NCBI RefSeq assembly: GCF_018394335.1
Contig: NZ_CP074572.1
Location: forward strand, 3,038,001 to 3,102,000
Source: Shewanella dokdonensis
Lineage (GTDB): Bacteria > Pseudomonadota > Gammaproteobacteria > Enterobacterales > Shewanellaceae
Direction: 5' to 3'
Length of the DNA stretch: 64,000 nucleotides
Positions 32,910 through 45,309 of the stretch are shown here, one piece after another. The notes under the pieces are model-generated. The model searched no databases, was not told the DNA's origin, and saw only the letters and a list, made by a program, of their open reading frames with translations. A program made the position numbers and the translations under genes. The stretch's first letter is position 1, and every line of letters starts with the position of its first letter.

Positions 32910-33755
32910 GTGACCAGAACCACAATCGCAGAAGCCCTGCAATGGGCTTCCTCGGTATTGTTAGCCAGTTCAGAATCCGCCCATGTGGATGCTGAAGCCT
33001 TGTTGCTGCACTGCCTCGGTAAAAACCGCAGCTTTATCTATACCTGGCCAGAACGCCAGTTAACCGACGAGCAGTACAAACAACTGCAACAGATGGTGGA
33101 GCGCCGGGCGCAAGGTGTGCCAGTGGCGCATATTGTGGGTGAGCGCGAGTTCTGGTCTTTACCCTTTATTGTGAATGAGTCTACCTTAATCCCGCGACCA
33201 GATACCGAAATCTTGGTGGAGACGGCTTTAAATCTACCACTGGCTGACAGCGCGGCAGTACTGGATTTGGGAACTGGTACGGGCGCGATTGCGCTGGCCT
33301 TGGCGCATGAACGTCCTCAGTGGCAGGTGTGTGCGGTAGACAATGTCGGTGCTGCTGTTGAGCTGGCGAAGGCTAACCGTGAGAATCTGGCGTTGCCTCA
33401 GGTTGAGATCCTTAAAAGTGACTGGTTTGCCGAGCTGAGCGGGCGTAAATTTCAGCTGATCGTATCAAATCCCCCTTATATTGAAGAAAACGACGAACAT
33501 CTGGCGCAGGGCGATGTGCGGTTTGAACCCCGTAGTGCGCTGACCGCGGGTCAGCAAGGGTTTGCCGCCTTGTTCCATATCGCCGAACACGCCCGCGAAT
33601 TTTTACTGCCGGGCGGTTATCTGCTGTTAGAGCATGGTTTTACCCAAGGGCGACACCTGCGTGAAAAACTCAATGAACTGGGTTATCTGCAAGTGGCCAC
33701 CGTGCGCGACTTCGGTTCCAATGAACGTTGTACCTTAGGTTTTTGGCCGGGCTAA
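32910..33755 (+). CDS. prmC: Release factor glutamine methyltransferase
   Basis: Methylates the glutamine of the GGQ motif in release factors, using S-adenosylmethionine. The SAM-binding motif LDLGTGTGAIALALA and the catalytic NPPY (SNPPYIEEND) are present. It starts at a GTG (32910) preceded by AAGGA and has 281 residues. The stretch 33756-33888 after it has no gene. Confidence 0.96.
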   Translation: MTRTTIAEALQWASSVLLASSESAHVDAEALLLHCLGKNRSFIYTWPERQLTDEQYKQLQQMVERRAQGVPVAHIVGEREFWSLPFIVNESTLIPRPDTEILVETALNLPLADSAAVLDLGTGTGAIALALAHERPQWQVCAVDNVGAAVELAKANRENLALPQVEILKSDWFAELSGRKFQLIVSNPPYIEENDEHLAQGDVRFEPRSALTAGQQGFAALFHIAEHAREFLLPGGYLLLEHGFTQGRHLREKLNELGYLQVATVRDFGSNERCTLGFWPG

Positions 33756-33888
33756 GCGGTAGCCCCTTGAAAACTGCCTACTTAGCCACCATCTACTTGA
33801 TTGTGGAACCCGTAACCAGACAATCGGTTTGGATGCGGGACATCCATAGGGTAAACTGGCGCCTTCTTTTCGTAACGGCAGTTTACAA

Positions 33889-34282
33889 ATGGATAATTTT
33901 TACAGTGTTTACTCGGGAATTAAGTACTTTCACTTGCTGATGATTGGCCTTAGCGTCACCTTTCTCAGTGTGCGCTTTGTGCTCAAGCTTGGGCAGTCTG
34001 CATGGATGGAGAAAAAGCTGTTAAGGATTGCTCCGCATGTGATCGATACCCTGTTGCTACTGTCCGGTGTAATCCTGTGCTTTATGATCAAGCAATATCC
34101 ATTTGTTGATAGCTGGATGACTGAAAAACTGGCGGCAGTCGTGGCATATATCGTGTTGGCCACCGCTGCCATGAAAAGCTCCGCGGTAAATTATTCCGCA
34201 TCTTTGCTTTCCTTGGTGCCTTAGGTTGGCTGGTATTTGCGGCCAAAGTGGCTTACATCAAACAAGCGGTATTTTTGGGTAA
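33889..34282 (+). CDS. sirB2: SirB2-family membrane protein (apparent frameshift)
   Basis: Small inner-membrane protein with about four membrane segments, starting MDNFYSVYSGIKYFHLLMIG. The family is named for a Salmonella invasion regulator locus, but its molecular function is unknown. The frame breaks at 34181-34182, where one added C restores KSSRGKLFRIFAFLGALGW. The restored frame would still run to 34337 unless a second base is missing in the T5 run 34271-34275; with both restored the protein ends at 34282 with about 131 residues, close to E. coli YchQ, and its stop overlaps the sirB1 start. Confidence 0.85.
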
Positions 34283-35150
34283 TGCAAAGATTTCCTTCAG
34301 ACGACAAAGCGCTTTCCCTACCGGAAACCGCATTTGAGATGTGTCAGTATCTGGGGTTCAGTGACCTCAAACAGGTACAGTGGGCGTGGTATGAGCTTTC
34401 TGGGGCGGTGTTGAGCCATTATCTGTTTGATGAAGAACAGCGGTTTGCTGCGTTGCTGAAATGGTTCTACCAGGATTTAGGCTTCTGTGAGAAAACCGAA
34501 TACTTTTCCCGCGATGCAGCGGATCTAGGGCGTTGTCTGCAAAGCCGTCAAGGTAACAGCACCACGCTTGCAACGGCGCTGATGCTGCTCGGGCGAGAAC
34601 TGGATCTGAAAACCGCACTGATCTTGCTGCCGGGAACGACCGTCATGTCTTGTCAGCTAGCCGGTGAACTCCACTATATTGACCCATTAAGCGGTAAGCG
34701 TCTTAACCGCGAGCAACTGCATGCGCTGGTGCGTGGCGAACTGGGCAACTCGGCTCCGATGCGGGATAACTACCTCAAGCCCGCTACGGCGAAACAGGTA
34801 CTGACCCGGATGCTGCATGAACTGAAAGCCGGTTGTATTGTTGAGCGTAAATTTGAGTCGGCGTTGGAGTGCTGTAACCTGATCTTGGACTGGTATCCCG
34901 ATGATCTCAACCTGCACCGTGAACGCGCCTTTATTGCGCAGCAGTTGGGCGCTATCCAAGTGGCAACGGCGGATCTGCAATATTTTATTGATAACAACCC
35001 GCACGATCCGATTGTTGAACTGGTGAAGATGCAGTTACAGGAACTGGGGAAGAAACCCAGGTATTTCACTGATATCCAAAGGCAACTGTGCCGATTACAC
35101 TATGATATCTACACGGAACATAATCACAATTTAGGGAGAGGCTCTGCCTT

Positions 35151-35154
<4 letters not shown>
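34282..35154 (+). CDS. sirB1: SirB1-family protein, transglutaminase-like and TPR domains
   Basis: A 290-residue cytoplasmic protein. The N-terminal part is the transglutaminase-like region of SirB1/YchA (GNSTTLATALMLLGRELDL), here probably without protease activity, and the C-terminal part has tetratricopeptide repeats (FESALECCNLILDWYPDDL). The start is the ATG at 34282-34284 (MQRFPSDDKALSLPE), directly at the end of sirB2. Its stop overlaps the start of the following DUF819 gene by four bases (ATGA). Confidence 0.9.
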
Positions 35155-37302
<2,148 letters not shown>

Positions 37303-37332
37303 CTGCCAGTCACCACCACCTGTGATATGCTC

Positions 37333-37360
37333 AAATGCCCGGCAGTTGCTGGGCATTTTT
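37333..37360 (+). terminator. Terminator of the hemA-kdsA block
   Basis: Stem AAATGCCC (37333-37340) pairs with GGGCATTT (37351-37358) and leads into a T-run, 30 bases after the kdsA stop. Confidence 0.88.
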
Positions 37361-37394
37361 GTGTCAGTTTTCAAATTCTTGTCTGGATCAAATC

Positions 37395-38266
37395 ATGTGG
37401 ATTCTGTTTACCCTGATGGCGGCGTTTATGCAGGCTTGGCGCAACGCTTTTCAAAGTCGGCTAAGTCGTGAGGTTAAAGTTGTCGGGGTAACGCTGGCAA
37501 GATTTCTATATGCCAGTCCGCTAGCGGCACTTTATCTGGGCATGTTGTATCTGTGGCACCCCGCGCCTTGGCCAAAACTCTGGGGGAGCGGGGGCTATAT
37601 ATCTTGGGCGCGGCCTTGATGCAAATTCTTGCCACCGCGCTGATGGTAAAGCTGTTCAAACTTAACAACTTTGCGGTCGGTGCTGGACTGGCAAAAAGCG
37701 AAGCGTTGGTTGCCGCTATCCTCGGAACGTTAATTTTCGGTACTCACCTGAGTTTTCTGGGGTGGGTTGGTGTCTTTATCGGGGCACTGGCGGTATTTCT
37801 GCTGAGTGTCGGTGACAGTTGGCGCAGCATATCTTGGTCCACTGTGTTGCTGGGGCTGGCGTGTGGCAGTGGCCTGGCGTTGACCTCCTTGTGGGTGCGC
37901 GAAGCCAGCCTGGTGCTGGGCTTGCCTTTCCCTCATCGGGCGGCTTGGGTGTTACTGCTGGTGATCCTGACGCAAACGCTGCTATTGCTACTGTGGTTGT
38001 GGTTGACGGATCGCCATACCTTACACGCGCTCTGGCAGCGACCCAAGCTGACCCTTGCGACGAGTGTCAGCAGTTTTATGGGGTCTCTGGGCTGGTTCAG
38101 CGCCATGTCATTAACCGCCGTGCCTTATGTTAAGACGCTCGGTCAGGTGGAAGTGTTTTTCATGTTGTTTATCTCTTACTTCTGGCTTAAGGAAAAAGTC
38201 AGAGTTAAGGAGATTGGCGGCCTGCTGTTGATTGCATTGGCCGCCATTTTGGTGCTGTGGAATTAG
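37395..38266 (+). CDS. EamA/DMT-type permease (apparent frameshift)
   Basis: Drug/metabolite transporter family protein with about ten membrane helices in two EamA repeats. It begins MWILFTLMAAFMQAWRNAF. The frame breaks in the A4 run 37574-37577; one more A gives WPKTLGERGLYILGAALMQ and a 290-residue protein, the usual length. The substrate cannot be told. It ends base to base against the stop of the convergent binding-protein gene, with no spacer at all. Confidence 0.85.
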
Positions 38267-39061
38267 TTATTCAGCCACGACAGGGTCTAGGCCCGCATGG
38301 CGAATACTATTGATGACGTAAGGTGTATCAGATGCCAGATAGTGGATCAACGCCGCTGCTTCTTGCGGGTGCAGGCTACTCTTGGTTACACCCAGTGAGA
38401 AGGTAGTCACTTTTTGAAATTTATCTGGAATCGGCCCAACCAGCTCGGCACCTTGAATGGGCAGGATTTCGCTGATCTGCTGAAAGCCAATTTCCAGTTG
38501 TCCATCAGCGACTAAGCTGGCTACGCGTTTACTTAATACCCGGGTACTTTTAGGTTCAATCATTTGCCACAGACCCATTTTAGGCCAGAGCTTGTTGGAC
38601 AGATAAGTACCGCTGGCACTCGCGGAATAGCCAATACTCTTCGCCTCATGCAGCACTTTGATAAATGACTCTGGGGTGCTGATATCGGGTTTGGCAGCCC
38701 CTTTTTTAACACACATGCCGATGCGTGAACGCACCAGATCAGTGCGGCTATCTGGGGTGACAAAGCCTTTATTGGTCAGCTTATCCAGCGAACTCCGGGA
38801 CAGGATTAACACATCAAATTGTTCACCACGCTTGAGGCGCTCAGGAATTGAGTCTACGGCGCCACCAGAAGAGGAACCATAGGAAATATCGATATCTAGC
38901 CCTGTATCTTTTTCCAGTTGTGGTTCCATCGCCGTGAGTGTGGCAGCAAAGCCACCAGAGGTGATGACCTTAAGTTTTACTGCGGCTTCAGCAGCATAGC
39001 TACCTAAGCTTAATATCGCAGCCAACAATACTGGCCCTAAACGATAAAAAATACCTTTCAT
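38267..39061 (-). CDS. Periplasmic ModA-like substrate-binding protein, orphan
   Basis: A 264-residue exported protein (signal peptide ending AAEAA) of the type 2 periplasmic-binding fold similar to molybdate-binding ModA: VITSGGFAATLTAMEPQLEKD-like opening, SYGSSSGGAVDSI, and GYSASASGTYLSNKL. No permease or ATPase gene is near. It lies downstream of the flavocytochrome gene on the same strand, separated by 77 bases with two hairpins. It may bind the flavocytochrome's substrate or act as a sensor partner; that is an inference from position. Confidence 0.8.
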   Translation of the reverse strand: MKGIFYRLGPVLLAAILSLGSYAAEAAVKLKVITSGGFAATLTAMEPQLEKDTGLDIDISYGSSSGGAVDSIPERLKRGEQFDVLILSRSSLDKLTNKGFVTPDSRTDLVRSRIGMCVKKGAAKPDISTPESFIKVLHEAKSIGYSASASGTYLSNKLWPKMGLWQMIEPKSTRVLSKRVASLVADGQLEIGFQQISEILPIQGAELVGPIPDKFQKVTTFSLGVTKSSLHPQEAAALIHYLASDTPYVINSIRHAGLDPVVAE

Positions 39062-39086
39062 AGTGTCATCCTTAGTTGTTCAAGGT

Positions 39087-39108
39087 GCAGTCCGCCAAAG
39101 CGGACTGC
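39087..39108 (-). other. Intercistronic hairpin after the flavocytochrome gene
   Basis: Stem GCAGTCCGC (39087-39095) pairs perfectly with GCGGACTGC (39100-39108) around a CAAA loop. There is no T-run, so it is more likely a transcript-stabilising or attenuating hairpin than a simple terminator. Confidence 0.6.
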
Positions 39109-39114
39109 GAGAGT

Positions 39115-39130
39115 AGGCACTTAAGTGCCT
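39115..39130. other. 16-bp perfect palindrome in the same gap
   Basis: AGGCACTTAAGTGCCT is perfectly self-complementary and starts six bases after the preceding hairpin, with an A-run and T-run (TTATTTTTT) a little further on. It could be a second hairpin arm or a protein-binding site. Confidence 0.5.
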
Positions 39131-39138
39131 TAGGGACG

Positions 39139-40912
39139 TTATTTTTTCAACGCGTTTGCGGCAGCGTTTTCACCCGCGATACGACCGAACACTACAGTGT
39201 CGGCAATCGCGTTACCGCCAAGACGGTTATAGCCATGTACCCCGCCAGTGACTTCTCCGGCGGCATAAAGCCCCTTGATTGGCCAGCTCTGTAAGTTGAG
39301 CACTTCGGCTTTGGTATCAATGGCAACGCCACCCATTGTGTGATGGATCCCTGGGGCAACCTTCACCGCGTAATAAGGGGCTGTGTTAGGTTCAGCGGCA
39401 TGTTATCGCGGTGGAATGCCTGGTCATCGCCACTCTTTTGATAGCTGTTGTAGTTGCTTACGGTTTGTTCCAATGTGTTGGGAACCATACCGGTAAGTTT
39501 GGCGAGTTCCGCTACTGAATCCGCTTTTTTCAGCATCTTCAGATGATCGTAGCCTCTTACCATTTTTGCTTTCTTATACAGTTGGTTATCAAACACCAAC
39601 CAAGCAAATCGTCCCGGTTGTTTAAGGATGGCATCGGATGCACGGTCACGGGTGGTCAGCTCATTAATAAAACGGCTGCCTTGTTGGTTCACCATGATGG
39701 CACCCACACCCCTGACGGTTTCAGAGATAAGGATGCGGCTGTCGACCCCGATGGTTGGATGAGCTTGGATCCAGTCAATATCTGTCATGCTAGCGCCTAT
39801 TGCTTTTGCCAGCGTGATGCCATCGCCAGTGGCGGTAATATTGTTGGAGCTGGTCATGCCTTGGAAGGTAGGACGGTAGTAGGCAATCATCTGTTTGTTG
39901 TAGCCGTAGCCACCAGTTGACAGCACTACTGATTTGGCTGCGAGCAGGTAGTAACCGGAATGTTTGCCGTGCACTACAACACCGACTATCTGCTGGTTAT
40001 CATCAACAACTAGTTTTTCTGCACGGGAATTGAGGCGTGTTTCAACGCCAAATTTATCAGCGGCTTTGCGTAAATGCTGAATAATGGTGGGGCCAACACT
40101 TAGCCCGCCATGAGGTCTGTGAGTTCTATCAACACTGGCTCCGCCTGAGCGCTTAAGGTCATCCATGTTTACTCCCATGGATTCCAGCCATTTAATGCCA
40201 TCAGCTGACTGTTTTGCCAGAATTTCTACCAGCTTGGGGTCATTGGCGTAGCGGCCGCCTTTCATGGCGTCATTGATAAATGATTGAACCGAGTCATTGA
40301 TATGATGTGCTTTTTGCTGAGCGGTGCCCGCCGCATTCATTCCGCCCGCCGCTAGCATTGAATTGCCGCCGGAAAATGGCGCTTTTTCTAACAGAATCAC
40401 TTTGGCGCCCGCTTGTTTGGCGGTAATGGCGGCGTTATAGCCGGCGCTACCGGCACCGATAACGATGACATCCGTCTGCTCTTTGGGACCGGCGGCGATA
40501 GCTTGCTGGATTTTTCCTGATCCCATTTCGCGTCCCAAGGTTCCTTGGCTTTGGCATCGGCAAAAGGAATTTTTGCACCGATATCAAATGAGTGACACTC
40601 ATTGCAATAGAACACTGGTTTTTCATGGCCTTTATGGCAACTGGTGCAATTGATATCACCCAGATGTGAATTGTGTGGGTCGATGGCTAATTGTGGATTT
40701 TTGAGCTTGTCATACCCCCCATGACAGCTTTTACACTGTTGATTAATATAGCTCTCACTATCGTCAGCGACTTTCCCCGCGACTTTATGGCAAGTTTTAC
40801 AGCCATTGCCTTTATCATTATGAAATGAAGCTAAATCGTTTACTTTAGCTTCGGCAATACTCACGTTTGCCAGACATGCCAGAATTAGCCCACTTAACAC
40901 TGCAAATTTCAT
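39139..40912 (-). CDS. Periplasmic tetraheme flavocytochrome c, fumarate-reductase type (two apparent frameshifts)
   Basis: A signal peptide ([17 protein letters not shown]) is followed by four heme motifs, CKTCH, CKSCH, CTSCH and CNECH (residues 38-107), and a flavin domain ([14 protein letters not shown]). Active-site elements known from Shewanella fumarate reductase Fcc3 are present: QAHPT, ETVRG, TTRD, HHTMGG and NRLGGN. The frame is broken at the T5 run 40511-40515 and the G4 run 39377-39380; one base added at each gives 591 residues, the family length. The enzyme would reduce fumarate or a related unsaturated acid with electrons from the quinol pool via CymA. A porin and LysR gene beside it recall the iron-induced Ifc3 locus. 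Confidence 0.9.
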
Positions 40913-41191
40913 GATGTTCCTTTTTTATTGTACAGATAAAATTTGCTATATAGCGTGCAGAATATTTCCTGTTGAAAAGTTGAAATAGATCTATTTTATT
41001 TTTGGTTTATTTAATATTTAACAAGGTTTAAATAAAACTTAATTCGGGTTTTAAATATTTTTTAATAATGTTTTTGAAATTGTTAACATGGTGGTTCGAC
41101 TAATTAATTGTGATCAAGTTGTAATTCTTTTTTTGACTATTTTCTCTATTCTTTGCCGCGATTTTTATAGTCATTACAGGAATGATTTTCA
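40913..41191. promoter_or_regulatory. A+T-rich divergent control region of flavocytochrome and porin genes
   Basis: This 279-base gap drives the flavocytochrome gene leftwards and the porin gene rightwards. It is much richer in A+T than its surroundings. A perfect 14-base palindrome AAATAGATCTATTT lies at 40983-40996, and an FNR-like site lies at 41104-41117. The porin ATG has an AGGA ribosome-binding site about ten bases upstream. Confidence 0.6.
41104..41117. promoter_or_regulatory. FNR-like binding site
   Basis: TTAAT-TGTG-ATCAA matches the FNR/EtrA consensus TTGAT-N4-ATCAA at nine of ten defined positions. It is placed 75-88 bases before the porin start. Anaerobic control fits a fumarate-reductase locus. 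Confidence 0.45.
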
Positions 41192-42195
41192 ATGAAAAAA
41201 ACAATTCTAGCGCTTAGCCTTATCTCTGCGATTTCCCCAGTTACTCATGCTTTTGCCAGTGAGGCACAGTTTTATGGTCGAGCATGGCTGGGGCTAACAT
41301 ACTCAGATAACGGGTTACTTTCTAACCGTAAAGAGAATGGCACGCAGCTTGAAAATTTTGCTTCTTTCATCGGGCTAAGAGGAGAAGAGAAATTAAATGA
41401 TAATTTAAAAATTATTTATGTAGCTGAAGCGGGTACTGAAGGTTATTATGAAACATCAGAACTATTTAAACCAAGAAATACTTATATTGGTGTGGCTGGA
41501 ACCTATGGTTCAATAGTCTTTGGTCGCAATGATACCGTATTTAAGAAAACAGAAGGGCGAGTCGATCTATTTAATGTTACCTCTGCGGATATGGCTAAAT
41601 TAATTGCAGGTAATGATCGTCTAGGTGATTCTGTTACCTATTATTCTCCTAAATTGTCAGGTATTCAGTTCGGTTCCAGCTATCAATTTGCTGACAACGT
41701 AGATAATAGTTCTGGCAATTATGCGTTGAGTGCAACGCTGGGTGATAGTCGCTTTAAGAAAAATAACTATTATATGGCATTGGCATATGCTGATGGTTTA
41801 AACCAAATGGATGCTTATCGTGTTGTGGGTGGCGTGAAATTAGCCGGCATACATTGGGGGCATTGTTCCAACATGCTGAATCAGATAAGTATGAAAACCT
41901 CAGTGGTAACAGTTATTTGTTGAGCGCGGCATGGCCATTTGAACAGTATCAACTGAAATTGCAGTACCTGTATGATCAATCAGGGCTAGGCAAGATCACC
42001 AGCAATGTGGCAGATAAGAAGAGCGTAACTGATGCCAGCAGTTATTTGGTGTCCTTGGGGTTGGATTATGCACCATCCAAAGCGACTACCATAGGGATTA
42101 TTGCCAGCTATCTCAATGGCGATGTGACTGATAAAAATGGTTATCAGGATTATGACGACAGCCAGTTTACTGTTTACCTGAAACAGATTTTTTAG
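41192..42195 (+). CDS. Gram-negative outer-membrane porin (apparent frameshift)
   Basis: A 334-residue trimeric-type porin with a signal peptide (TILALSLISAISPVTHAFA) and the porin pattern of alternating beta strands, including GLRGEEKLNDNLKIIYVAE and FGRNDTVFKKTEGRVDLF. The last residue is Phe (VYLKQIF), as required for BAM insertion. The frame breaks in the G5 run 41856-41860; one more G restores HWGALFQHAESDKYENL. It probably lets the flavocytochrome substrate into the periplasm. Confidence 0.88.
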
Positions 42196-42295
42196 AAAAC
42201 AGCAGTTTGGGTATAAGGGTATTCGTCGCACTGATCAAGGTTTGTTGGTTGCCTAGTTGTTAGTATTTGCCAATAAACCGATGTGGAATTGGCTA

Positions 42296-43200
42296 ATGAA
42301 AGTCACCTTAAAACAGTTGCTGGTTTTTAAAACTATCTATCAGGAGGGACAGATCTCTAAGGCTGCAAAGCAGCTGCATATGTCGGTACCTGCGGTCAGT
42401 ATGGCACTCAAAGAACTGGAAAGTATTTTGGAAAGTCGCTTATTTGAACGGACCGGCAGTGGCTTGTTGTTGAATCAGCAAGGCGAGTTATTGTTACCTT
42501 ATGCGAATGAGATGCTGACAACTGGTGAGCAACTGGAACAGGTTTTTCTGCCGCGGCTTCTGGTGTGGTTGGCAGTGTGACGATAGGCGCGTGTAAGACG
42601 GCTGGCAACTATGTGTTATCACGGATGTTGCCGTTGTTTCATATGCGCTTCCCTGCCACACAACTGCGGCTGGTCATCAAAGATTCTAATAGCATTGAAC
42701 GGATGCTGGTGGAGCGGGAAGTGGATTTGGCATTTGTTGATGCCAAACCCAGTTTAGCCTCTGTCTGCAGTGAACTGTGGTTGCGCGATCGCATCTGTAT
42801 CGTGTGTGGTGCCGATAACCTGTTGGCGCAACAGCCTATTTCCACAGCGCTTCTATCACAGCAGGTGTGGTATCTCGATGAGTCTGCCACCGTCTCGCGA
42901 GTGCGCGCTATTCAGTTGTTGCACGGTTGTGGAATTGTGCCATCCCAGAATATTACGATGACCACGCTTGGTGCCATTAAGCGTGCTACCGCCACCGGCT
43001 ATGGCGTGAGCGTATTACCATATATGGCGATTGATGCGGAGTTAGCGCGTGCTGACCTAGTGGAGTTATCCGTACCCGGTTGGGATTTTGAACGTAATTA
43101 CTGGATGATCTGTCGAGCGGATGAAACCTTATCTCCTGCATGTTGTAATTTCAGGGAGTTTGCCAGCGACAACTGCGGCACGCTGCAGCACCTATGCTAA
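42296..43200 (+). CDS. LysR-family transcriptional regulator (apparent frameshift)
   Basis: An N-terminal winged helix-turn-helix (LLVFKTIYQEGQISKAAKQL) is followed by a LysR effector-binding domain beginning GSVTIGACKTAGNYVL. The frame breaks in the T5 run 42543-42547; one T restores QVFSAAASGVVGSVTIG and gives 301 residues. The start is probably the ATG at 42296 (MKVTLKQLLVF). Its last codons overlap the start of the DUF819 gene by seven bases, so regulator and transporter are made together. It likely senses the substrate of the flavocytochrome or of the DUF819 protein. Confidence 0.88.
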
Positions 43201-44410
43201 AGATCACCACCGACTTTCAGTTGTTTGGCATTATATGTCTCTTCCTTGGCATCATCTTTTATACCGCAGGGCTTAAGAACCGCTTTTTGTTGGGTTATAC
43301 AAGCTCATGCCGGTGATGGTGGCTTGTTACTTTTTGCCTTCATTACTGAATACCTTCCACCTTATCCAGATCTCCAATTCACATTTGACCTTCCTGGCGC
43401 GGGATTATCTGATGCCCGCCTGTCTTTGCTTATTGCTATTGGGATTAGATCTCCGCGCGGTATTTAGCAGTGGCGGTAAACTACTGCTGTTATTCCTTGT
43501 TGGCAGCTTTGGGGTTTTCATCGGTGGGCCATTGGCATTGCTGTCGGTGACCTATTTTCGGCCAGAAATGTTACTGGAACAAGGCGATAACAGTTTATGG
43601 CGCGGTATGGCAACACTTGCGGGAAACTGGGTGGGTGGCACCGCTAATCAGATGGCTATCAAGCAGTTATTTCATGTCGGCGATGATATTTTTGGCGTGT
43701 TCGTGACGGTCAATGTGCTGCTGTCGGGGATCTGGATGTCGTTACTGCTGCTGTTGTCTCCCCATGAAGCACAGCTCAATCGCTGGCTGCGAAGCGCTTC
43801 TGTCACACCAGTGACCACAACCGTTAATGAACCCGAGCGTATCGCCGATTTACGCCATCTGATGTTGTTGCTGTGCTTGCCTCTGTGTCTCGGTGGTTTG
43901 GCCCATGCGATTTCCGGGGCGCTAGCGCAGTGGTGTGTCGTAGCCTGGCCGGCGGCTGGTCAGTATCAACTGCATTCGCCTTTCTTGTGGCGAGTGGTCA
44001 TTCTTACGACCGGCAGTGTACTGTTATCGCTGAGCCCTGCCAGAAAACTGGCCGTTTATGGGGCAGATAAATTAGGCTCGGTCTGCTTGTATCTGATGTT
44101 GGCCATCATGGGATTGAAAATGAATATTGCCATGTTGCTGCTATTGCCTTGGTTTTTTGTGATAGGCGCGGTCTGGCTACTGATCCATATTGCGTTAATG
44201 TTATTGGCTACTTGGTATTTCCGGTTGCCATTTAGTTATATGGCAATAGCCAGCCAGTGTAACCTTGGTGGGGCGGCTTCTGCGCCCGTAGTTGCCAGTG
44301 CCTACAACAAAGCTTTAGTACCATTGGCCGTGTTGATTGCGGTTTTTGGCTATGCTTGGGCGAATTTTGTCGCCTGGGCATGCGGCCAGTGGCTACAAAG
44401 GATTGGGTGA
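43194..44410 (+). CDS. DUF819-family integral membrane protein, copy 2 (apparent frameshift)
   Basis: A membrane protein of about 405 residues, beginning MLKITTDFQLFGIICLFLGI. One T added to the T5 run 43283-43287 restores KNRFFVGLYKLMPVMVACYF. It shares the two glycine-rich motifs of the copy at 35151: WRGMATLAGNWVGGTANQ and QCNLGGAASAPVVASAY, plus YFLPSLLNTF. It is coupled to the LysR gene upstream. The substrate is unknown; its place suggests an organic acid linked to the flavocytochrome. Confidence 0.87.
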
Positions 44411-44412
44411 AT

Positions 44413-45309
44413 CTATAAGCGTTTCACCTGCGTGACTAGCGCTTGATTGACGGGCAGTTCAATATCATGCTGCTGCGCTAATTGCAGCAGATAGCCGTTA
44501 ATTGCATCGATTTCAGTGGGACGATGGTATAGCACATCCTGTTGCATTGACGAGTAATTGTTAGCGGTAAGCTTAATCACCTGGTTTACCCGCTGTAGCA
44601 GAGCCTCGTTCTCTAAGGTTAAGCCTTCACATTGGGCAACTTCGACCAGTTCGGCAATCACTGCCTGGATATGTTGTTGGTAATGTGCGTCAGCCAGCGC
44701 GCCATTGGGTATATTATCGATAGCTGTCAGCGGGTTAATTGCTGCGTTTACGGCAAGTTTGCCCCATAGCGCCAGCATAATATCATCGCACCATTCACTG
44801 TGAGGAATTGCCCGCAATAACAATAACTTCAACTCATCAGGCATGGTTGGCCCGGCTATATGACCAAATTGGGTAATACCGCTGCCGGTGTGGCGTATCT
44901 GACGTTCACCTAAGCGCAGCGCGCCTTGGCTGGTGCTGCCTAAGGATAATCCTCGTCCAGCCAACAGTGGAATTATCTGGCGGTGAGGGCCAAGACCATT
45001 GTGCAACAATAGCAACTGGCAGTGAGACGATAGTTTCGGGAGCAATGCCGATAAGGCGGCCACCACCTGATACGCTTTTAAGGTGACGATAACTAAGCTG
45101 AGATGACTGAACTCAGCGGCCGCTGCTTCGGTAGATAAACATGAGAAGGGGCGGCTGTAGCTACCTGTGGTGGTTTCCAGCGTGAAGAGCTGCTGTGGTG
45201 GCAGGCTCTTGTCTGGACGTACGATGAATTCAGGCTGGCAGCCGCCATTTGCCAGTTGCTGTGCCAGCAATTGCCCAATAGCACCTGCGCCGAGAATGGC
45301 AATGCTCAT
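44413..45309 (-). CDS. panE: 2-dehydropantoate 2-reductase (PanE/ApbA family)
   Basis: NADPH-dependent ketopantoate reductase of the pantothenate pathway. It starts MSIAILGAGAIGQLLAQQL, with the GxGxxG nucleotide loop, and has the catalytic lysine in LWGKLAVNAAINPLTAI. The ATG at 45307-45309 overlaps the VanZ gene stop. It has 298 residues. As the family includes related ketoacid reductases, the exact substrate is not certain, but it is the only panE candidate in view and the sequence is typical. Confidence 0.88.
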   Translation of the reverse strand: MSIAILGAGAIGQLLAQQLANGGCQPEFIVRPDKSLPPQQLFTLETTTGSYSRPFSCLSTEAAAAEFSHLSLVIVTLKAYQVVAALSALLPKLSSHCQLLLLHNGLGPHRQIIPLLAGRGLSLGSTSQGALRLGERQIRHTGSGITQFGHIAGPTMPDELKLLLLRAIPHSEWCDDIMLALWGKLAVNAAINPLTAIDNIPNGALADAHYQQHIQAVIAELVEVAQCEGLTLENEALLQRVNQVIKLTANNYSSMQQDVLYHRPTEIDAINGYLLQLAQQHDIELPVNQALVTQVKRL

